From Polycyclovorans algicola TG408 (lineage in GTDB: Bacteria; Pseudomonadota; Gammaproteobacteria; Nevskiales; Nevskiaceae): a DNA stretch of 64,000 nt. Of this stretch, positions 50,970 through 61,910 are shown piece after piece; positions within the stretch are counted from its first letter, which is position 1, and each line of letters begins with the position of its first letter. Position numbers and translations under genes: made by a program. The stretch lies in assembly GCF_000711245.1 (NCBI RefSeq), contig NZ_JOMH01000001.1:62001-126000 (forward strand). The letters run 5' to 3'. Below the pieces are notes generated by a model. The model ran no database searches, was not told the origin of the DNA, and was given only the letters and a program-made list of their open reading frames with translations.

Positions 50970-51499
50970 CAAGCTGCCGCCGACGCAATGAAAAACGGCG
51001 CGGCGTAGACCTTGGGCTCGATCAGACAGCCACGGACACGGGCAGCGGCCAGCCAGGATCCCAGCGTGTCCAGCGGCACGATATGCACGGTGATGTTTTC
51101 GTCGTCCACCCCGCCGCCTGCGTGCTGCCGCGTCAAGCCAGTGGCCAGCACCAGATGAGTCATTTCGGCGGTCAGCCCTGCGGCGGTGGGGCCCGACAGC
51201 ACCACTTTGGCGTCGCGGCAGGCAAAGCCGGTTTCCTCCAGCAGCTCGCGCTGCGCCGAGGCGATGATGGATTCGTCGGCAAACCCGGCGTCGTCGCCGA
51301 TGATGCCGGCCGGCAGTTCGATGGTGGGCGCGTTGACCGGCACGCGAAACTGCTCGACCAGCACCAGTTCGCGGGCGTCGGTGACGGCGATGATGACCGC
51401 CGCGCCCCCCGGCGTGAGGCGCTCCACGAACTCCCAGCGGCCGTTTTTGACCAAGCGCAGAAACCGGCCCTGATGCAGCACGTCAACGGCAGCGGTCAT
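50966..51499 (-). CDS. Nudix hydrolase, ADP-ribose pyrophosphatase-like
   Basis: 177 residues from ATG 51499, which overlaps the rlmJ stop (ATGA). Nudix box ELPAGIIGDDAGFADESIIASAQRELLEETG is present with the REXXEE core intact and a slightly longer lead loop than the GX5EX7 consensus. Flanking residues resemble ADP-ribose or sugar-nucleotide pyrophosphatases. The last codons reach into the REP-like element by 4 bp. Confidence 0.85.
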   Translation of the reverse strand: MTAAVDVLHQGRFLRLVKNGRWEFVERLTPGGAAVIIAVTDARELVLVEQFRVPVNAPTIELPAGIIGDDAGFADESIIASAQRELLEETGFACRDAKVVLSGPTAAGLTAEMTHLVLATGLTRQHAGGGVDDENITVHIVPLDTLGSWLAAARVRGCLIEPKVYAAPFFIASAAAW

Positions 51500-52308
51500 G
51501 GCGTGTGGGTCTCGATGCGGTGCGCGGCGCCGTGGCCCTGTGCCAGCAGGGCGACCAGCGCGGGCAGTTCCTGCGGCAGTTGGTTGGCAAAGGCGAAGGG
51601 CGCATTGACGATGGCCAGCCCGCAGCCGCACATGCGCCCGTCCTGCGGCGCGCTGACGGTGAGCCGGGCGTCCAGCACCTCGCGCCCGGTCTGCTGCGCC
51701 AGCCGCCGCGCAAAGCGGTCCACGGCGTACTGGCCTTTCACCGGGTACCAGAAGGCGTAAATGCCGTGGGCGAAGCGGCCGATGGCGTGCTGGGCGAAGG
51801 TGAGCATCTGCTCCAGTTCGTCGCGGGCTTCGAAGGCCGGATCAACCAGCACCACGCCGCGCTTCTCGGGCGGCGGCAGCAGTGCCCAGGCGCCGTAGCC
51901 GTCGCGCTGATGCACGGCGATGCGCGGCCCGCGCAGTTCGGCCTTGAGGTCGTCGAACACGGCCGGCGCGTTTTCGCAGAGCAGCAGCCGGTCGCCATCG
52001 CGGCGCAGGGCTGCGGCGATGGCGGGCGAGCCCGGCAGCATGAAGTCGTCGTCACGCAGCAATGCGGCGTAGTGGCCCACCCACCCGATCAGATTCTCGG
52101 CGGCCATCAGACGCCGGGCGCCGTTCTCAGCCTCGCCGGTTTTGGCCAGCGCCTCGTCATCCCAGCGATAGCGCCCGGCACCGGCGTGGGTGTCGAGATA
52201 CGCCCACGGCGCGGGCTTGGCGTTGAGCGATTCCAGCAGGCCGATGAGCAGCACGTGCTTGAAGACATCGGCGAAATTGCCGGCGTGATAGCGGTGTTGG
52301 TAGTGCAT
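51496..52308 (-). CDS. rlmJ: 23S rRNA (adenine2030-N6)-methyltransferase
   Basis: 270 residues from ATG 52308, which overlaps the stop of the PPK2 gene (ATGA). Starts MHYQHRYHAGNFADVFKHVLL, the RlmJ hallmark; SAM motif YLDTHAGAGRY and catalytic VVLVDPAFE (DPPF-type, here DPAF). It methylates A2030 of 23S rRNA. Confidence 0.95.
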   Translation of the reverse strand: MHYQHRYHAGNFADVFKHVLLIGLLESLNAKPAPWAYLDTHAGAGRYRWDDEALAKTGEAENGARRLMAAENLIGWVGHYAALLRDDDFMLPGSPAIAAALRRDGDRLLLCENAPAVFDDLKAELRGPRIAVHQRDGYGAWALLPPPEKRGVVLVDPAFEARDELEQMLTFAQHAIGRFAHGIYAFWYPVKGQYAVDRFARRLAQQTGREVLDARLTVSAPQDGRMCGCGLAIVNAPFAFANQLPQELPALVALLAQGHGAAHRIETHTP

Positions 52309-53681
52309 CAGACGGGCGGCAACGCGTCGATCACGGCTTGCAGGGCGGCCACGCGGGCGTGCCGCTTGCAGTTGGCGGCGAGCAACGTCCACGGCGCGCT
52401 GACGGTGTGCGTGTGGCGCAGCATGTCGTCGATGGCGGCCTGATGGGCGTCCCAGCGCTCGCGGTTGCGCCAGTCCTCATCGGTGAGTTTGTGTTGCTTG
52501 TGCGGCGTTTCGGCACGCGCCTCGAAGCGTTTCAGTTGCGCCTCGGGCGTGATCTCCAGCCAGAACTTGACCAGCACGGTGCCGTGGGCGACCAGTTGTG
52601 ACTCAAAGTCGTTGATTTCGGCGTAGGCACGTCGCCATTCAGCGTCAGTGGCAAAGCCTTCGACACGCTCGACCAGCACGCGGCCACACCACGACCGGTC
52701 GAACACCGTGAGCTGGCCGTCACGCGGCAGGCGTTGCCAGAACCGCCACAGCCAGGGATGGGCGCGCGCCGCGTCACTCGGCGCGGCAATGGGCTCGACC
52801 TGAAACAGCCGCGCATCAAGACGCTCGGTCAGGCGACGAATCACCCCGCCCTTGCCGGCGGCATCCCACCCCTCGAACAACCACACCACGGGCTGGCGCC
52901 GCACGTGTGCAGCCCAGATGCGGCGGGCGATTTCGGCCTGCAGCTTGGGCAATTCGGCCTCGTAATCCTTCTTCTTCAGCCGCGCATCGGGGTCCAGCGC
53001 GGTGAGCGGTGAGGCGCTGCCAAGCTTGCGCGGCATGGCGGCTTTGGGCGGCGCCCAGTCCTGCGCAACCGTGACGGCGTCGACCAGCGCGTCCAGCGCC
53101 TGATCGGCGGCCTTGCCCGGTTTGGCGCCGTTGAGGTGCACCCAACCACCGCTGGCATCACGCAGCGCGGCAAGCGCGTCATCGGCCGAAGCCTGCGCGG
53201 CCAGCACCGCCTGCTCGCCGGGGGTGGGTTCACGTGCTTCGGCCTTGATGCGGCTGCGGATGCGCTTGCGCGCCGTCGGCACCGGCAGGTCGATCCACAG
53301 TTTGAGCAGCACTGCGCCGTCGGCCGTGAGTTGCGCTTCCAGCGCCGACAGATGCTCAAGCGTGGGCGCGTCGCCGCGCAGGGCATCGTCGATGGTGGCG
53401 GCATACCAACCGTCCAGAAACAGCCCCACCTGGCCACGGTCGGGCAGCGCGTTCCAGTAGCGCCACAGCGGCGGGCGATGCCGCCCCGGCGCGGCTTCGG
53501 GTGGCCATGCGTTGACGCGCACCCCGCGCGGGTCCAGGCCGTGCGTCAGCGCGTTGATCACCGCATGCCGCCCGCAGCCATCAACCCCGGCCACGAGGAT
53601 GATCAGTGCGCGCCGGTCATCACGCAGCGCACGCTGCGACGCAAGAACGGCGAGGCGCTGCTGGTCTTTCTTTTTGCCCAT
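52308..53681 (-). CDS. Two-domain PPK2, polyphosphate:AMP phosphotransferase type
   Basis: 457 residues made of two fused PPK2 domains. The N-terminal domain has a degenerate Walker A (AGVDGCGRHAVIN, no GKG lysine) and RHRPPLWRYWNALPDRGQ. The C-terminal domain is intact: LFEGWDAAGKGGVIRRLTERLD (Walker A), HPWLWRFWQRLPRDGQLTVFDRSWCGRVLVERV (Walker B and lid), then FWLEITPEAQLKRFEAR. This is the class II layout, in which the C-terminal domain does catalysis and transfers phosphate from polyphosphate to AMP. 45 bp after hisD. Confidence 0.9.
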   Translation of the reverse strand: MGKKKDQQRLAVLASQRALRDDRRALIILVAGVDGCGRHAVINALTHGLDPRGVRVNAWPPEAAPGRHRPPLWRYWNALPDRGQVGLFLDGWYAATIDDALRGDAPTLEHLSALEAQLTADGAVLLKLWIDLPVPTARKRIRSRIKAEAREPTPGEQAVLAAQASADDALAALRDASGGWVHLNGAKPGKAADQALDALVDAVTVAQDWAPPKAAMPRKLGSASPLTALDPDARLKKKDYEAELPKLQAEIARRIWAAHVRRQPVVWLFEGWDAAGKGGVIRRLTERLDARLFQVEPIAAPSDAARAHPWLWRFWQRLPRDGQLTVFDRSWCGRVLVERVEGFATDAEWRRAYAEINDFESQLVAHGTVLVKFWLEITPEAQLKRFEARAETPHKQHKLTDEDWRNRERWDAHQAAIDDMLRHTHTVSAPWTLLAANCKRHARVAALQAVIDALPPV

Positions 53682-53726
53682 GATGGTCTCCGGTCGGTCG
53701 CGCGTGGCGCGGCCGACCCGTGTGCG

Positions 53727-55028
53727 TCAGCTGCGGTCGCGGGCGCTGGCGGCATGCGCGCCAAGCCCTTCGGCGTCGGCAATGCGCCCGGCGATGGGCG
53801 CCAGCACTTTGGCGCCTTCGGGCGTGCATTCGATGAGGCTGGTGCGCTTCTGGAACTCGTAAACACCCAACGGGTTCGAGAACCGCGCGGCGCGCGACGT
53901 GGGCAGCACGTGATTCGGCCCAGCGCAGTAGTCACCAAACGCCTCGGGCGTGTGGCGGCCAAGGAAAATCGCCCCGGCGTGGCGGATCTTGTCCATCAGC
54001 GCACGCGGCGCGTCCACCGCCAGTTCAAGGTGTTCGGGGGCAATGTGGTTGCTGATGGCGGCGGCATCGTCCCAGTCTTTGGCGAGAATCAGCGCGCCGC
54101 GATGCCCCACCGAGGCGCGCACGATGGCGTGCCGGTCCAGCTCGGACAGGCGCGCGTTCATCGCGGCTTCCACGGCGTCGAGACAGGCCGCATCGGGGCT
54201 GATGAGAATCGACTGCGCCAGCTCGTCGTGCTCGGCCTGGCTGAACAGGTCCATGGCCAGCCAGCGCGGGTCGGTATTGCCGTCGCTGATGATCACAATC
54301 TCCGACGGCCCGGCGATGGAGTCGATGCCCACCCGCCCAAACACGCGGCGCTTGGCGGCGGCCACGTAGGCGTTGCCGGGGCCGACGATCTTGTCGACGG
54401 CGGGGATGGTCTGCGTGCCATAGGCCAGCGCGGCGATGGCCTGCGCGCCGCCGATGGTGATGACGCGATCAATGCCGGCCAAGTGCGCCGCACCCAACAC
54501 CACGGGGTTGAGTTCACCGTCCGGCGCGGGCACCACCATCACCACCTCGCCGACGCCAGCCACCTTGGCGGGAATGGCGTTCATCAATACCGACGACGGG
54601 TACGCCGCCTTGCCGCCGGGCACGTACAGGCCCACGCGGCCCATGGGGGTTATGCGCTGACCCAGCCGGTTGCCGTGGGCATCGGTGAATTCAAACGCGG
54701 TGATTTTCTGGTGTTCGGCATAGGCGGTGATGCGCTGGGCGGCGGCGCTCAGGGCGTCCCGCAAATCAGCCGGCAGGCTGTTCCAGGCGGCTTCCAGCGC
54801 GGCAGCGTCCAGCGCCAGTTCGCCCGCCTGCTGCACGCTGCGGCGGTCGAACTGATTGGTAAACCCGATCAGCGCCGCGTCGCCGTCGCGGCGCACAGCG
54901 GCGATGATGTCGTCGACCACCGTGGTGATCTCGGCGCTGATTTCGGGTGCGCGGTCGAGCAGCGCGTCGAGTTGCAGGTTGAACGCGGCGTCGCGGCTGT
55001 CGAGGCGCTGGGGCTGCAACGGCGTCAT
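53727..55028 (-). CDS. hisD: Histidinol dehydrogenase
   Basis: 433 residues. Zinc enzyme that oxidises histidinol to histidine in two NAD+-dependent steps. Conserved regions: [90 protein letters not shown] and [21 protein letters not shown]. Overlaps hisG by 4 nt. Confidence 0.97.
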   Translation of the reverse strand: MTPLQPQRLDSRDAAFNLQLDALLDRAPEISAEITTVVDDIIAAVRRDGDAALIGFTNQFDRRSVQQAGELALDAAALEAAWNSLPADLRDALSAAAQRITAYAEHQKITAFEFTDAHGNRLGQRITPMGRVGLYVPGGKAAYPSSVLMNAIPAKVAGVGEVVMVVPAPDGELNPVVLGAAHLAGIDRVITIGGAQAIAALAYGTQTIPAVDKIVGPGNAYVAAAKRRVFGRVGIDSIAGPSEIVIISDGNTDPRWLAMDLFSQAEHDELAQSILISPDAACLDAVEAAMNARLSELDRHAIVRASVGHRGALILAKDWDDAAAISNHIAPEHLELAVDAPRALMDKIRHAGAIFLGRHTPEAFGDYCAGPNHVLPTSRAARFSNPLGVYEFQKRTSLIECTPEGAKVLAPIAGRIADAEGLGAHAASARDRS

Positions 55029-55663
55029 GCCCGCGCCTCCACCGCCTCGGCAAAGCGCGCGAGCCAGTGCTTGATGGCGGCGTGCTTGGTTTTCATCGCC
55101 GCCTTGTTGACGACCATGCGCGCGGTGATGTGGGTGATGATCTCGGTCTCGATCAGGCCATTGGCCTTGAGCGTGTTGCCGGTGTCAACGAGATCAACGA
55201 TCACGTCGGCCAGACCCACCAGCGGCGCCAGTTCCATGGAGCCGTAGAGCTTGATCATCTCCACCTGCATGTCGCGCTGGGCAAAGTGCGCCTGGGTGAT
55301 GGCCGGGTACTTGGTGGCCACGCGCAGGCGGTGGTGCGGTGGCAGCGCCGGGGCGTCCCTGACCTGCGCCACCGACAGACGGCAGCCGGCAATCTTCAGG
55401 TCCAGCGGCTCGTACAAGCCTTCGCCGCCGTGCTCCATCAGCACATCCTTGCCGGTCACGCCGATATCGGCCGCGCCGTAGGCGACATAGGTGGGCACAT
55501 CGGCCGGACGAATGATGACCAGTTGCAGGTCGGGCTCAGTGGTGGGCACCCGCAGCAACCGGCCGATGTCGCCCGCGGGCTCCACGCCCATGGCCTTGAG
55601 CATGGGCAGGGTGTCTTCGAGGATGCGGCCCTTGGAAAGTGCAAGCGTGATCATGGCGCGCAT
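55025..55663 (-). CDS. hisG: ATP phosphoribosyltransferase, short form
   Basis: 212 residues from ATG 55663 (a second ATG at 55654 gives [19 protein letters not shown] and may be the true start). It has the catalytic PRPP motif ([20 protein letters not shown]) but lacks the C-terminal regulatory domain of the long form, so it should need a HisZ partner encoded elsewhere. First committed step of histidine synthesis. In relatives it directly follows murA; here 4.5 kb intervene. Confidence 0.96.
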   Translation of the reverse strand: MRAMITLALSKGRILEDTLPMLKAMGVEPAGDIGRLLRVPTTEPDLQLVIIRPADVPTYVAYGAADIGVTGKDVLMEHGGEGLYEPLDLKIAGCRLSVAQVRDAPALPPHHRLRVATKYPAITQAHFAQRDMQVEMIKLYGSMELAPLVGLADVIVDLVDTGNTLKANGLIETEIITHITARMVVNKAAMKTKHAAIKHWLARFAEAVEARA

Positions 55664-55752
55664 TGTAGCGGGGCAGGCTGTTCGCCACGCTGCTCAGGCC
55701 CGCTGATCAACCTGTTCAGATGGGTCGCGCGCCCAATCACAGGGGCCAGCAT

Positions 55753-56166
55753 TCACGCGAGCGGCGGCAATTCAGCGTGGCGCGGCAAGGTATCTGCGTA
55801 TTCGGCCCAGGACACATGCCTGGCATGCCAACTGTGCAGAACCGGGGGCATGGCTTCAGGGTCGTCGAGACTGCCGATGGTGATGTCGATCAGGCCCGGC
55901 AAAAAAGGGGCGGTGAAGGAAATCTGCGTGCCACAGTCGGCGCAGAAGCCACGCCTACCCTCGGCTGATGACGCGTAGGTTTTCAGCGGCCCCTTGCTGA
56001 AGTGCACCTGGCCTTCGGGGTACATCGCCCACGCCACCGACGGTGCGGCATTGGCGCGGCGGCACATGCTGCAATGACAGACGGCCGCGACCACCGGGTC
56101 GCCGCGCACCTGATATCGCACGGGGCCGCACTGGCAACCGCCTTCGAGTGTGGTGGTTTGGGTCAT
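55753..56166 (-). CDS. GFA-family (CENP-V/GFA domain) protein
   Basis: 137 residues from ATG 56166. Zinc ligands of the GFA fold: GGCQCGPVRYQVRG, AAVCHCSMCRRANAAPS and GFCADCGTQISF. Some members act on glutathione-bound formaldehyde; most have unknown roles. Convergence: the frame upstream to 56205 adds no conserved sequence. It starts 35 bp after the NYN gene. Confidence 0.9.
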   Translation of the reverse strand: MTQTTTLEGGCQCGPVRYQVRGDPVVAAVCHCSMCRRANAAPSVAWAMYPEGQVHFSKGPLKTYASSAEGRRGFCADCGTQISFTAPFLPGLIDITIGSLDDPEAMPPVLHSWHARHVSWAEYADTLPRHAELPPLA

Positions 56167-56201
56167 CGTTGACTCTCTCAGAGGGACACTGATCAATAAA
56201 C

Positions 56202-56972
56202 TCAAACTCGCTTCCGCATGTAGTGCGAGCCGGACTTGCCGTCCTCATTTTTACGGGTCTGCAGCTCATAGCCGGCGGTGGCCTTCACCAGATCGCTGAG
56301 ACGCTTGTGACCGTAGTTGCGTGCGTCAAAGTCGGGCTGCTGCTTGTTGATGTGCTGGCCGATGGCCCCCAGGTGCGCCCAACCGTCGTCGTCGGCAGAC
56401 GCGTCCAGCGCCGAGTCGAACAGGGTCTGCAATTGCCGGTCGGGCGGCGACGGTTTGGGTGCAGCGGCTGCCTTTTGCGGTGCAGGATTGCCGCCCTTGC
56501 CGGATTCCTTCTTCGCGGCAGGTGCAACATCTGCCGGTGCGGTCCGCAGGATGTCCACATAAATGAACTTGTCGCAGGCGGCGATGAGCGAGCGCGGCGT
56601 CTTGCGCTCGCCAAAGCCGTACACCTTCATCCCCGACTCGCGCAGCCGCGTTGCCAGCCGGGTGAAATCGCTGCCGGACGACACCAGACAGAAGCCATCG
56701 AAGTTGGCCGTGTAGAGCAGGTCCATGGCGTCAATGATCAGCGCGCTGTCGGTGGCATTCTTGCCTGTGGTGTAGCCGAATTGCTGCATCGGCTGAATGG
56801 CATGGGCGACCAGCTTCTGCTTCCAGGCGCCGAGCTGAGGCTGGGTCCAGTCCCCGTAGATGCGCTTGACGCTGGCCACGCCGTACTTGGCGACCTCGGC
56901 CAGCAGCGGCTCCACCAGATCGGCACTGGCGTTGTCGGCGTCAATCAGCACGGCAAGTCGGGCACTTTCCAT
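56202..56972 (-). CDS. NYN-domain ribonuclease-like protein with LOTUS/OST-HTH domain
   Basis: 256 residues. N-terminal PIN-like NYN domain: LAVLIDADNASADLVEPLL, KNATDSALIIDAMDLLYT and GFCLVSSGSDFTRLATRLRE give the acidic metal site. A Lys/Ala/Pro linker (about 150-180) leads to a C-terminal OST-HTH/LOTUS domain (WAHLGAIGQHINKQQPDFDARNYGHKRLSDLVKATAGYELQ). Probably an RNA-binding nuclease; the target is unknown. LabA/DUF88 relatives are the closest bacterial family. Confidence 0.88.
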   Translation of the reverse strand: MESARLAVLIDADNASADLVEPLLAEVAKYGVASVKRIYGDWTQPQLGAWKQKLVAHAIQPMQQFGYTTGKNATDSALIIDAMDLLYTANFDGFCLVSSGSDFTRLATRLRESGMKVYGFGERKTPRSLIAACDKFIYVDILRTAPADVAPAAKKESGKGGNPAPQKAAAAPKPSPPDRQLQTLFDSALDASADDDGWAHLGAIGQHINKQQPDFDARNYGHKRLSDLVKATAGYELQTRKNEDGKSGSHYMRKRV

Positions 56973-57050
56973 GGCGCTAACGTAGCGGATTCATCATCCG
57001 TTGCGCGACGCCGCGCTCGAATCATCGCCGGCTTGGTTCAAACTCCAGCC

Positions 57051-58190
57051 ATGCCCATGCCCCGACCCCGCTTCGATTTTTTCGCCCGCCTCCGCATGAT
57101 CGGCCTCGCAGGTCTGCTGCTGGCGCTGTCGGCGTGTTCGCAAATCAAGGGCGTCGCAGCGCCAGACCCGACGCTCATGCAGGCACTGGCGCGCGGCGTC
57201 AATCTCAGCCATTGGTTCACCCATCGCACCGCTTTTGCGGCGCCGAGTGACCAGGCCATCATCGGCGCCGCTGACCTGACGTTGATCCGACAACTGGGCC
57301 TCGACCACGTGCGTATCGGCGTTGATCCGGTGTGGTTCAGCACGAGTGCTGGCGCGGCGGACGAGCTGATGCGTGGGCTGGAGGCCGTACGTGACGCAGG
57401 CCTTGCCGTGGTGCTGGCCGTGCAACCTGAGGCCGACTACAAGCGCGCCCTGATCGCCGACCCGGCAGCGCGCGAGGACCTGTTGCGCACCTGGGCACAA
57501 CTGGCCACGCCGCTGGCGCAATGGCCGCCGTCGAAACTGGCCTTTGAAGCGCTCAACGAACCTGAGCACAACGACCCCGTCGCCGTGCACCAACTGATGA
57601 CCGACATTGTCGCCACGCTGCGCGATGTCGCGCCACGGCACACCGTCATCGTGTCGCCGGGTGGCTATGCCGACGTCGATGACCTGGTGGCCTTCACGCC
57701 GCTGGAGGCGGACAACCTTATCTATACCTTTCACTTTTATGAGCCGAAAAACTTCACCCACCAGGGTGCGTACTGGGGCTGGCCCATGTGGATCAGCTTT
57801 TCAGGCTTTCCTTATCCGTCATCACCGGCCGCCGTGGCGCCGCGACTGGCGCAGGTTGCCGACGACGTGAAACCGCACCTGACCCATTACGGCGAGGCGC
57901 GCTGGAACCGCGCGCGCCTGGCGACCCAACTGGATCGCGCCGCGCAATGGGCGACGCGGCACAAGGTCACTGTGTGGTGCGGCGAGTTTGGCGCCTACCG
58001 CCCGAATGCCGAGGCGGCGCATCGGCACGCATGGCTAAACGATGTCACCGAATTGATGCATGCGCGCAGTATCGGCTGGTCGCTATGGGACTACGCCGGA
58101 CCCTTCGGCCTGACCGAAGGGTCGCCGCGCGCGCGGCGTGTCGATCACGACATGGCGAAGGCCATGGGCCTGATGGCCGATGCGGACTGA
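57051..58190 (+). CDS. GH5-like (cellulase family) glycoside hydrolase lipoprotein
   Basis: 379 residues from ATG 57051. A lipoprotein signal (MIGLAGLLLALSACS) with Cys about 31. TIM-barrel GH5 marks: RGVNLSHWF, LGLDHVRIGVDPVWF, acid/base Glu in FEALNEPEHND, HFYEPKNFTHQG and nucleophile Glu in VWCGEFGAYR. It likely cleaves a beta-1,4 glycan outside the cytoplasm; the substrate is not clear. It lies opposite to the surrounding genes, in the block between hisG and murA. Confidence 0.88.
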   Translation: MPMPRPRFDFFARLRMIGLAGLLLALSACSQIKGVAAPDPTLMQALARGVNLSHWFTHRTAFAAPSDQAIIGAADLTLIRQLGLDHVRIGVDPVWFSTSAGAADELMRGLEAVRDAGLAVVLAVQPEADYKRALIADPAAREDLLRTWAQLATPLAQWPPSKLAFEALNEPEHNDPVAVHQLMTDIVATLRDVAPRHTVIVSPGGYADVDDLVAFTPLEADNLIYTFHFYEPKNFTHQGAYWGWPMWISFSGFPYPSSPAAVAPRLAQVADDVKPHLTHYGEARWNRARLATQLDRAAQWATRHKVTVWCGEFGAYRPNAEAAHRHAWLNDVTELMHARSIGWSLWDYAGPFGLTEGSPRARRVDHDMAKAMGLMADAD

Positions 58191-58220
58191 TCGTCCGTCG
58201 GCGTCATCAATTGCACGCCA

Positions 58221-58643
58221 TCAGGCCGCCTGCCGGTGGCTTTGCGCCGCCTCGATCATGACGCCGGACAACAACTGATACGCCCCGGCCCATGCGCTGC
58301 TGACCTCCTCAGTCCACTCGTCGCCCAGCGCCTTTTCCAAGGTCCAGAGCAGCGCGGCACCCACCTCGGCATAGTCGGCGTCCTGCACGCCATAGCCGGT
58401 GTGCCGCCGACCCATGGCCTGCAGCGGGGCGACCAGTGGGGTCGGTTCATGCAGGTGTTTCACGGCCAGCGCGAGGGTCTGCATCAACATCGCGCCCTGC
58501 CGAGACATGTCGCCCTTGAACAGCGCCCTGTACGCAGGCTGCTGCTCAAAAAGTCGACCGTAGAACCCTTCGGCGGCGGTGTCGGCCACCGGCGCAACCT
58601 TGGCGAAAGTGGTCTTGACGAGCTCGATCTGTCGCGGGGTCAT
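58221..58643 (-). CDS. Single-domain globin (flavohaemoglobin-like haem domain)
   Basis: 140 residues from ATG 58643; an upstream in-frame ATG at 58676 would add 11 residues. The globin fold is clear: TPRQIELVKTTFAKVAPVADTAAEGFYGRLFEQQPAYRALF, with distal residues near MSRQGAMLMQTL, and the proximal His in RRHTGYGVQDADYAEVGAALLWTLEKAL. It binds haem, probably for NO or O2 handling. It lacks the reductase part of Hmp. Confidence 0.88.
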   Translation of the reverse strand: MTPRQIELVKTTFAKVAPVADTAAEGFYGRLFEQQPAYRALFKGDMSRQGAMLMQTLALAVKHLHEPTPLVAPLQAMGRRHTGYGVQDADYAEVGAALLWTLEKALGDEWTEEVSSAWAGAYQLLSGVMIEAAQSHRQAA

Positions 58644-58676
58644 GGCGGGCTTTGGTTGATGGGTGAACGGCATCAT

Positions 58677-59037
58677 TGAGCGCAAGTCGGCCCGTGCCAA
58701 GGGGCCATCACACCAGCGGCGATGGGCAACCGACCAATGGAGTCGTCGGGCGCGTGCCGGGTACGGGCACGCGCATACACCCGTCCGTTTCGTCGGGCTT
58801 CGGGACAATCGGATTTGGCGACACTTGCGGCGCGCCGCGCGCCCGCGAAGGCGGCGCCCAACACAACCGCGGTGACCTGCGCCAGCTCTGGTGCAGCGCT
58901 TCCAACAATTCGTTAGTTCTGGCGGCGCGATTGAGCACATCTCTTCGTTGCTCATCGTCGCGATAGTGCCCGCTATCACTCCTCTTCGCGCCTCGATCTG
59001 CACTCAATCGCACTCGCCACCTCCTAACGCTTTGTTA
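58677..59037. other. Gap between globin gene and IS630
   Basis: About 360 bases. The only supportable candidate is a weak minus-strand frame (58708-59013). Otherwise I see no RNA gene, repeat or terminator. GCCCAAC and GTTAG strings occur here, but without paired arms, so they are not an attC. Confidence 0.4.
58708..59013 (-). CDS. Doubtful small gene, 101 residues
   Basis: A GTG at 59013 has an ideal AGGAGG 6 nt upstream, on the minus strand, 25 bp inside the left end of IS630. The first 45 residues are hydrophilic and could be helical (RDDEQRRDVLNRAARTNELLEALHQSW), but the remainder is Pro/Arg-rich and resembles noise. No family recognised. The IS may have removed its promoter. Confidence 0.25.
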   Translation of the reverse strand: MRLSADRGAKRSDSGHYRDDEQRRDVLNRAARTNELLEALHQSWRRSPRLCWAPPSRARGAPQVSPNPIVPKPDETDGCMRVPVPGTRPTTPLVGCPSPLV

Positions 59038-60138
59038 CTAACCTTTTAGAAAGTATTGTCATAATATGAGACAATACGGCCATGAAATGCAAGCGCTCAT
59101 CGGATGGTCGTTCTATCGATCATCATTCATTGCAGGTAATGCGACAGCAGGCGATCAAGGCCATGCGTGAAGGCCAGCCTGCGGCAAGTGTTGCTGCGGC
59201 TTTTGGTGTGAACGTTCGCAGTGTTCACAGGTGGTTGGCTGACTTTGTCAATGGCGGGCAGAACGCGCTGCTGGCCAAGCCCATCCCCGGCAGACCACCA
59301 AAGGTCAGTGCTGACGAGATGCGCTGGCTCGCACAGACGGTACGGGATCACTCGCCGTTGCAGTACCGCTTTCAGTTTGGCCTTTGGACGCTGTCGCTGA
59401 TTGCCGAACTGATTCGCCGTGAGTTTGGCAAGAAGCTGTCGCTGGCCTCTGTCAGCCGAATCATGAAGCTGCTGGGCTTCAGTGCACAGAAGCCGTTGTA
59501 TCAGGCTTGGCAGCAGGATGCGGCGTTGGTGCATCAATGGGAACAGGAAACCTACCCCGCCATCCGGGCCGAGGCGCGTGCAGCGGGCGCGACGATCTAC
59601 TTTGCCGACGAGTCCGGCATTCGGTCGGACTACCACACCGGCAGCACCTGGGCGCCGCGTGGGCAGACCCCGGTGGTGCAAGTCACCGGACGACGCTTCT
59701 CGTTGAACATGATCTCGGCGGTGAGTCCACGCGGAGATTTCCGATTTATGGTCCATGAGGGCTCAGTGACTTCGCAGGTGTTTCGGGAATTTCTGAAGCG
59801 GTTGATGATCGGGGCCGAGCAGCCGGTTTTCGTGGTGGTCGACGGTCACCCCATCCACAAGGCAAAGCTGATCAAAAACTACGTCGACAGCCTGAATGGA
59901 CAGCTCAAGCTCTTCTTCTTGCCGCCCTACTCGCCGCAATTGAACCCCGACGAACAGGTCTGGGCCCATGTGAAACGGCAGGTCTCGCGCCAGTTGGTGC
60001 AGAGCAAAGATGAAATGAAGCGCCTTGCCATCGGTGCGCTCCGACGAATCCAGCGGCTACCCGAACTCGTGAAATCATTCTTCCGACAGCCCGAGTGCAA
60101 ATATGCGGCAGGGTGACATTTCTTTTGAGAAGGTTAGT
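59038..60138 (+). mobile_element. IS630-family insertion sequence
   Basis: A 1101-bp element with inverted ends CTAACCTTTTAGAAAG (left) and, reading in from the right, CTAACCTTCTCAAAAG, flanked by TA on both sides (59036-59037 and 60139-60140), the usual IS630/mariner target. It carries one intact transposase gene. The right end lies 12 bp from the murA stop codon, so murA itself is not damaged. Confidence 0.93.
59082..60116 (+). CDS. IS630-family transposase
   Basis: 344 residues. N-terminal HTH (QQAIKAMREGQPAASVAAAFGVNVRSVHRWLADF) and winged-helix region (LSLASVSRIMKLLGFSAQKP). The DDE triad is IYFADESGIRSDYH, FVVVDGHPIHKAK and FLPPYSPQLNPDEQVWAHVKR, the IS630/Tc1-mariner pattern. No defect seen. 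Confidence 0.95.
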   Translation: MKCKRSSDGRSIDHHSLQVMRQQAIKAMREGQPAASVAAAFGVNVRSVHRWLADFVNGGQNALLAKPIPGRPPKVSADEMRWLAQTVRDHSPLQYRFQFGLWTLSLIAELIRREFGKKLSLASVSRIMKLLGFSAQKPLYQAWQQDAALVHQWEQETYPAIRAEARAAGATIYFADESGIRSDYHTGSTWAPRGQTPVVQVTGRRFSLNMISAVSPRGDFRFMVHEGSVTSQVFREFLKRLMIGAEQPVFVVVDGHPIHKAKLIKNYVDSLNGQLKLFFLPPYSPQLNPDEQVWAHVKRQVSRQLVQSKDEMKRLAIGALRRIQRLPELVKSFFRQPECKYAAG

Positions 60139-60150
60139 AGATGCGCTGCA

Positions 60151-61843
<1,693 letters not shown>

Positions 61844-61910
61844 TGGCGCGCTTTGCCACGGTCGCCGGACTTTCGAGGCAAGCGTGCAGTGGCCGATCGG
61901 ACGACCCACC

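Noticed and set aside
53136-55247. 703-codon frame antisense to hisD and the PPK2 gene
   Set aside because: Shadow frame produced by GC-rich codon use; it covers two well-supported genes in the other direction.
58850-58920. GCCCAAC and GTTAG strings as a second attC locus
   Set aside because: The boxes do not pair and no inner arms exist; probably coincidence.
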